Shown here one piece after another: positions 62,725 to 64,000 of a stretch of 64,000 nucleotides of DNA (its first letter is position 1; the number at the start of each line of letters is the position of its first letter). Under the pieces are notes generated by a model. The model had not been told where the DNA came from and made no database searches. It saw only the letters and a list, made by a program, of their open reading frames with translations. The position numbers and the translations under genes are program-made. Source of the stretch: Kordia sp. SMS9 (GTDB lineage: Bacteria; Bacteroidota; Bacteroidia; Flavobacteriales; Flavobacteriaceae); the NCBI RefSeq assembly GCF_003352465.1, contig NZ_CP031153.1, forward strand, positions 4,302,001 to 4,366,000, given 5' to 3'.

Positions 62725-64000
62725 TCATAAATCTGAATATGTTAACAAATACCGCTTTTTCATATCTTTGATTACTGCCACTACTTGTTCCGTGAAATAC
62801 GGTTCTGGCGGAACATTTTTATTGTTTGCGCTGAGTATTTCAATAATTTCATGCAATCGGTACTTTCCCGAGCAAAGTTCGTAAATTTTTCCTGCCATAT
62901 CGTTAAATATAACTGGTCCTGTTGGATAGGCAATGACTGCAAAATGATTATTGAGTGAACCTATGGTATCCGAACGCCGAGGAATTATCTGTAAAAGTTC
63001 ACTATCTGAGATGTCTTCTTTTATTTTTTGTCGACTGCGAATCTCTTCATGTTTTTTAATACATGGATATACGAGATAATGATTAGAGTTTTGTGTATTC
63101 ATACCATAATCCCTCAGTTTTAAATGTTCATCAATGAGTTTCAAAGGTACATTTATAATGGTTTCTAAATGGTGTTTTTGCAATTCCCTGTAAAAACGAT
63201 GGTACTGTCCAATAACCCAATGTTTTGTTTTTCCTTTTGGAATTACTACAGGGTGTTGCAATGATATCGTTGTCATCACGTCTGTATCTAGAATTTCTAA
63301 ATCATATTTATCTGAATTCACCGTGAGTTCCGTACCTGGAAAGAGTGTTAAATACGAAGCGCCGCATTCCATTCTTCCAGGAGCTTTATCGTATAATGTT
63401 TTTACAAGCGCTATACTTTGGTCAATCGTTTCCTCCGTTTCAAAAGGGCCACCAATGATAAAGTTACCGTATATAGAAGGAATATTGGCTTCTGCGAGAA
63501 TTTCAACAGCTCGAATGATCTCTTCTACTTTTACTTTTTTATTGTAGGTATCTAATACTTTTTGACTTCCAGATTCGATGCCAATTTGCACTCGTACCAA
63601 ACCTGCTTTTCGTAATAATTTAAAAAGCTCAGGGTTTTTGATGATAAAATCTACCCTACTTTCACAAAACCATTTCAGTTTTTTGTTTTCAGCATATTCT
63701 TCAATAAGCCCTTTTGCAATTTCCTCTACCCGTTTTCGATTCACCAAAAATGTATCATCCAAAATACTTAGGTAGGTATATTTTCGATTTCCTACAATGT
63801 TTCGTATTTCCTCCAATACAGATTTTGCTGATCGGTACCGATATTGGACACCAATAATTCCTTCGGCACAAAAGGTACAATGATACGGGCAACCTCTTCC
63901 GGTAAGTATTTGATACGCTGGATATTTTTGCGCTCTTACTAAAAGTGAAATATCAGGAAAAGGCAAACTATCTAAATCTTTGATAAAAGGTCTGTTGGGC
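62725..64000 (-). CDS. B12-type radical SAM protein with C-terminal PqqD-like domain (5' end off window)
   Basis: The frame is open through the right edge, so about 425 C-terminal residues are visible. A TTG at 63964-63966 is not the real start, since RPFIKDLDSLPFPDIS runs across it, the linker typical of B12-binding radical SAM proteins. The cluster motif is GRGCPYHCTFC (CX3CX2C), followed by a TIM-barrel core (SILDDTFLVNRKRVEEIAKG, VRVQIGIESGSQKVLDTYNK, NFIIGGPFETEETIDQSIAL). The last ~80 residues (PTGPVIFNDMAGKIYELCSG) resemble PqqD/RRE peptide-binding domains, suggesting a peptide or carrier-bound substrate. The substrate is unknown. Confidence 0.85.
   Translation of the reverse strand, partial: PNRPFIKDLDSLPFPDISLLVRAQKYPAYQILTGRGCPYHCTFCAEGIIGVQYRYRSAKSVLEEIRNIVGNRKYTYLSILDDTFLVNRKRVEEIAKGLIEEYAENKKLKWFCESRVDFIIKNPELFKLLRKAGLVRVQIGIESGSQKVLDTYNKKVKVEEIIRAVEILAEANIPSIYGNFIIGGPFETEETIDQSIALVKTLYDKAPGRMECGASYLTLFPGTELTVNSDKYDLEILDTDVMTTISLQHPVVIPKGKTKHWVIGQYHRFYRELQKHHLETIINVPLKLIDEHLKLRDYGMNTQNSNHYLVYPCIKKHEEIRSRQKIKEDISDSELLQIIPRRSDTIGSLNNHFAVIAYPTGPVIFNDMAGKIYELCSGKYRLHEIIEILSANNKNVPPEPYFTEQVVAVIKDMKKRYLLTYSDL

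Overview
The window looks like a chromosomal segment of a marine Flavobacteriaceae bacterium (Bacteroidota), possibly close to Kordia; the genus is a guess. The evidence is low G+C DNA, several secreted proteins with C-terminal type IX secretion (T9SS) sorting domains, a flavobacterial grasp-with-spasm peptide locus, and typical flavobacterial housekeeping genes (dsbD, tilS, pabB, tmk). Nearly everything up to 51.2 kb is on the minus strand.

Layout. (1) 1-2.0 kb: the 5' part of a secreted thrombospondin-type-3 protein and a truncated T9SS protein. (2) 2.0-5.5 kb: a ribosomally made peptide locus, transcribed right to left: Cys-rich precursor, lipoprotein-like protein, ATP-grasp ligase, an unlisted 57-residue protein, and a SPASM-domain protein. 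(3) 5.7-11.4 kb: a very AT-rich gene for an 1804-residue membrane P-loop NTPase. It is bracketed by an exact 69-bp direct repeat of the 3' end of the neighbouring response-regulator gene, so it looks like an insertion. (4) 11.3-16.6 kb: a NarL-type two-component system and four small genes, three of them unrecognised. Two of the small genes share a leader motif with the peptide precursor. (5) 16.8-19.5 kb: a secreted leucine-rich-repeat protein.

(6) 19.7-46.5 kb: a complete extracellular contractile injection system (eCIS, Afp/PVC-like). Order of transcription: DUF4255 tube-terminator (Afp16-like), an unknown, sheath, two tube proteins, DUF5908, LysM (Afp7), VgrG-like spike hub (Afp8), PAAR tip (Afp10), gp25 wedge (Afp9), baseplate proteins Afp11 and Afp12, a 1731-residue fibre-like protein with four tandem modules, tape measure (Afp14), a 1304-residue candidate cargo ending in a nuclease domain plus helix-hairpin-helix, an overlapping SUKH-like putative immunity gene, and the AAA+ ATPase (Afp15). 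The promoter region carries a pair of 19-bp direct repeats that could be operators. The cargo and immunity pair suggests a DNA-degrading payload whose producer needs protection.

(7) 46.7-51.2 kb: a decaying small lipoprotein family with a C-terminal DFSxPCPxxC signature, tmk, a second NarL-type two-component system, and a membrane protein whose coding frame begins at ATA where ATG is expected. (8) 51.4-53.6 kb, plus strand: two tandem phage-tail-collar proteins and a T9SS protein. (9) 53.9-64 kb: DUF885 metallopeptidase, DsbD and TilS in one operon, a GRDP/DUF1399-like protein, a broken YoaP-like acetyltransferase, PabB, and a partial B12-type radical SAM protein with a PqqD-like tail. I saw no tRNA, rRNA, CRISPR array, transposase or integrase.
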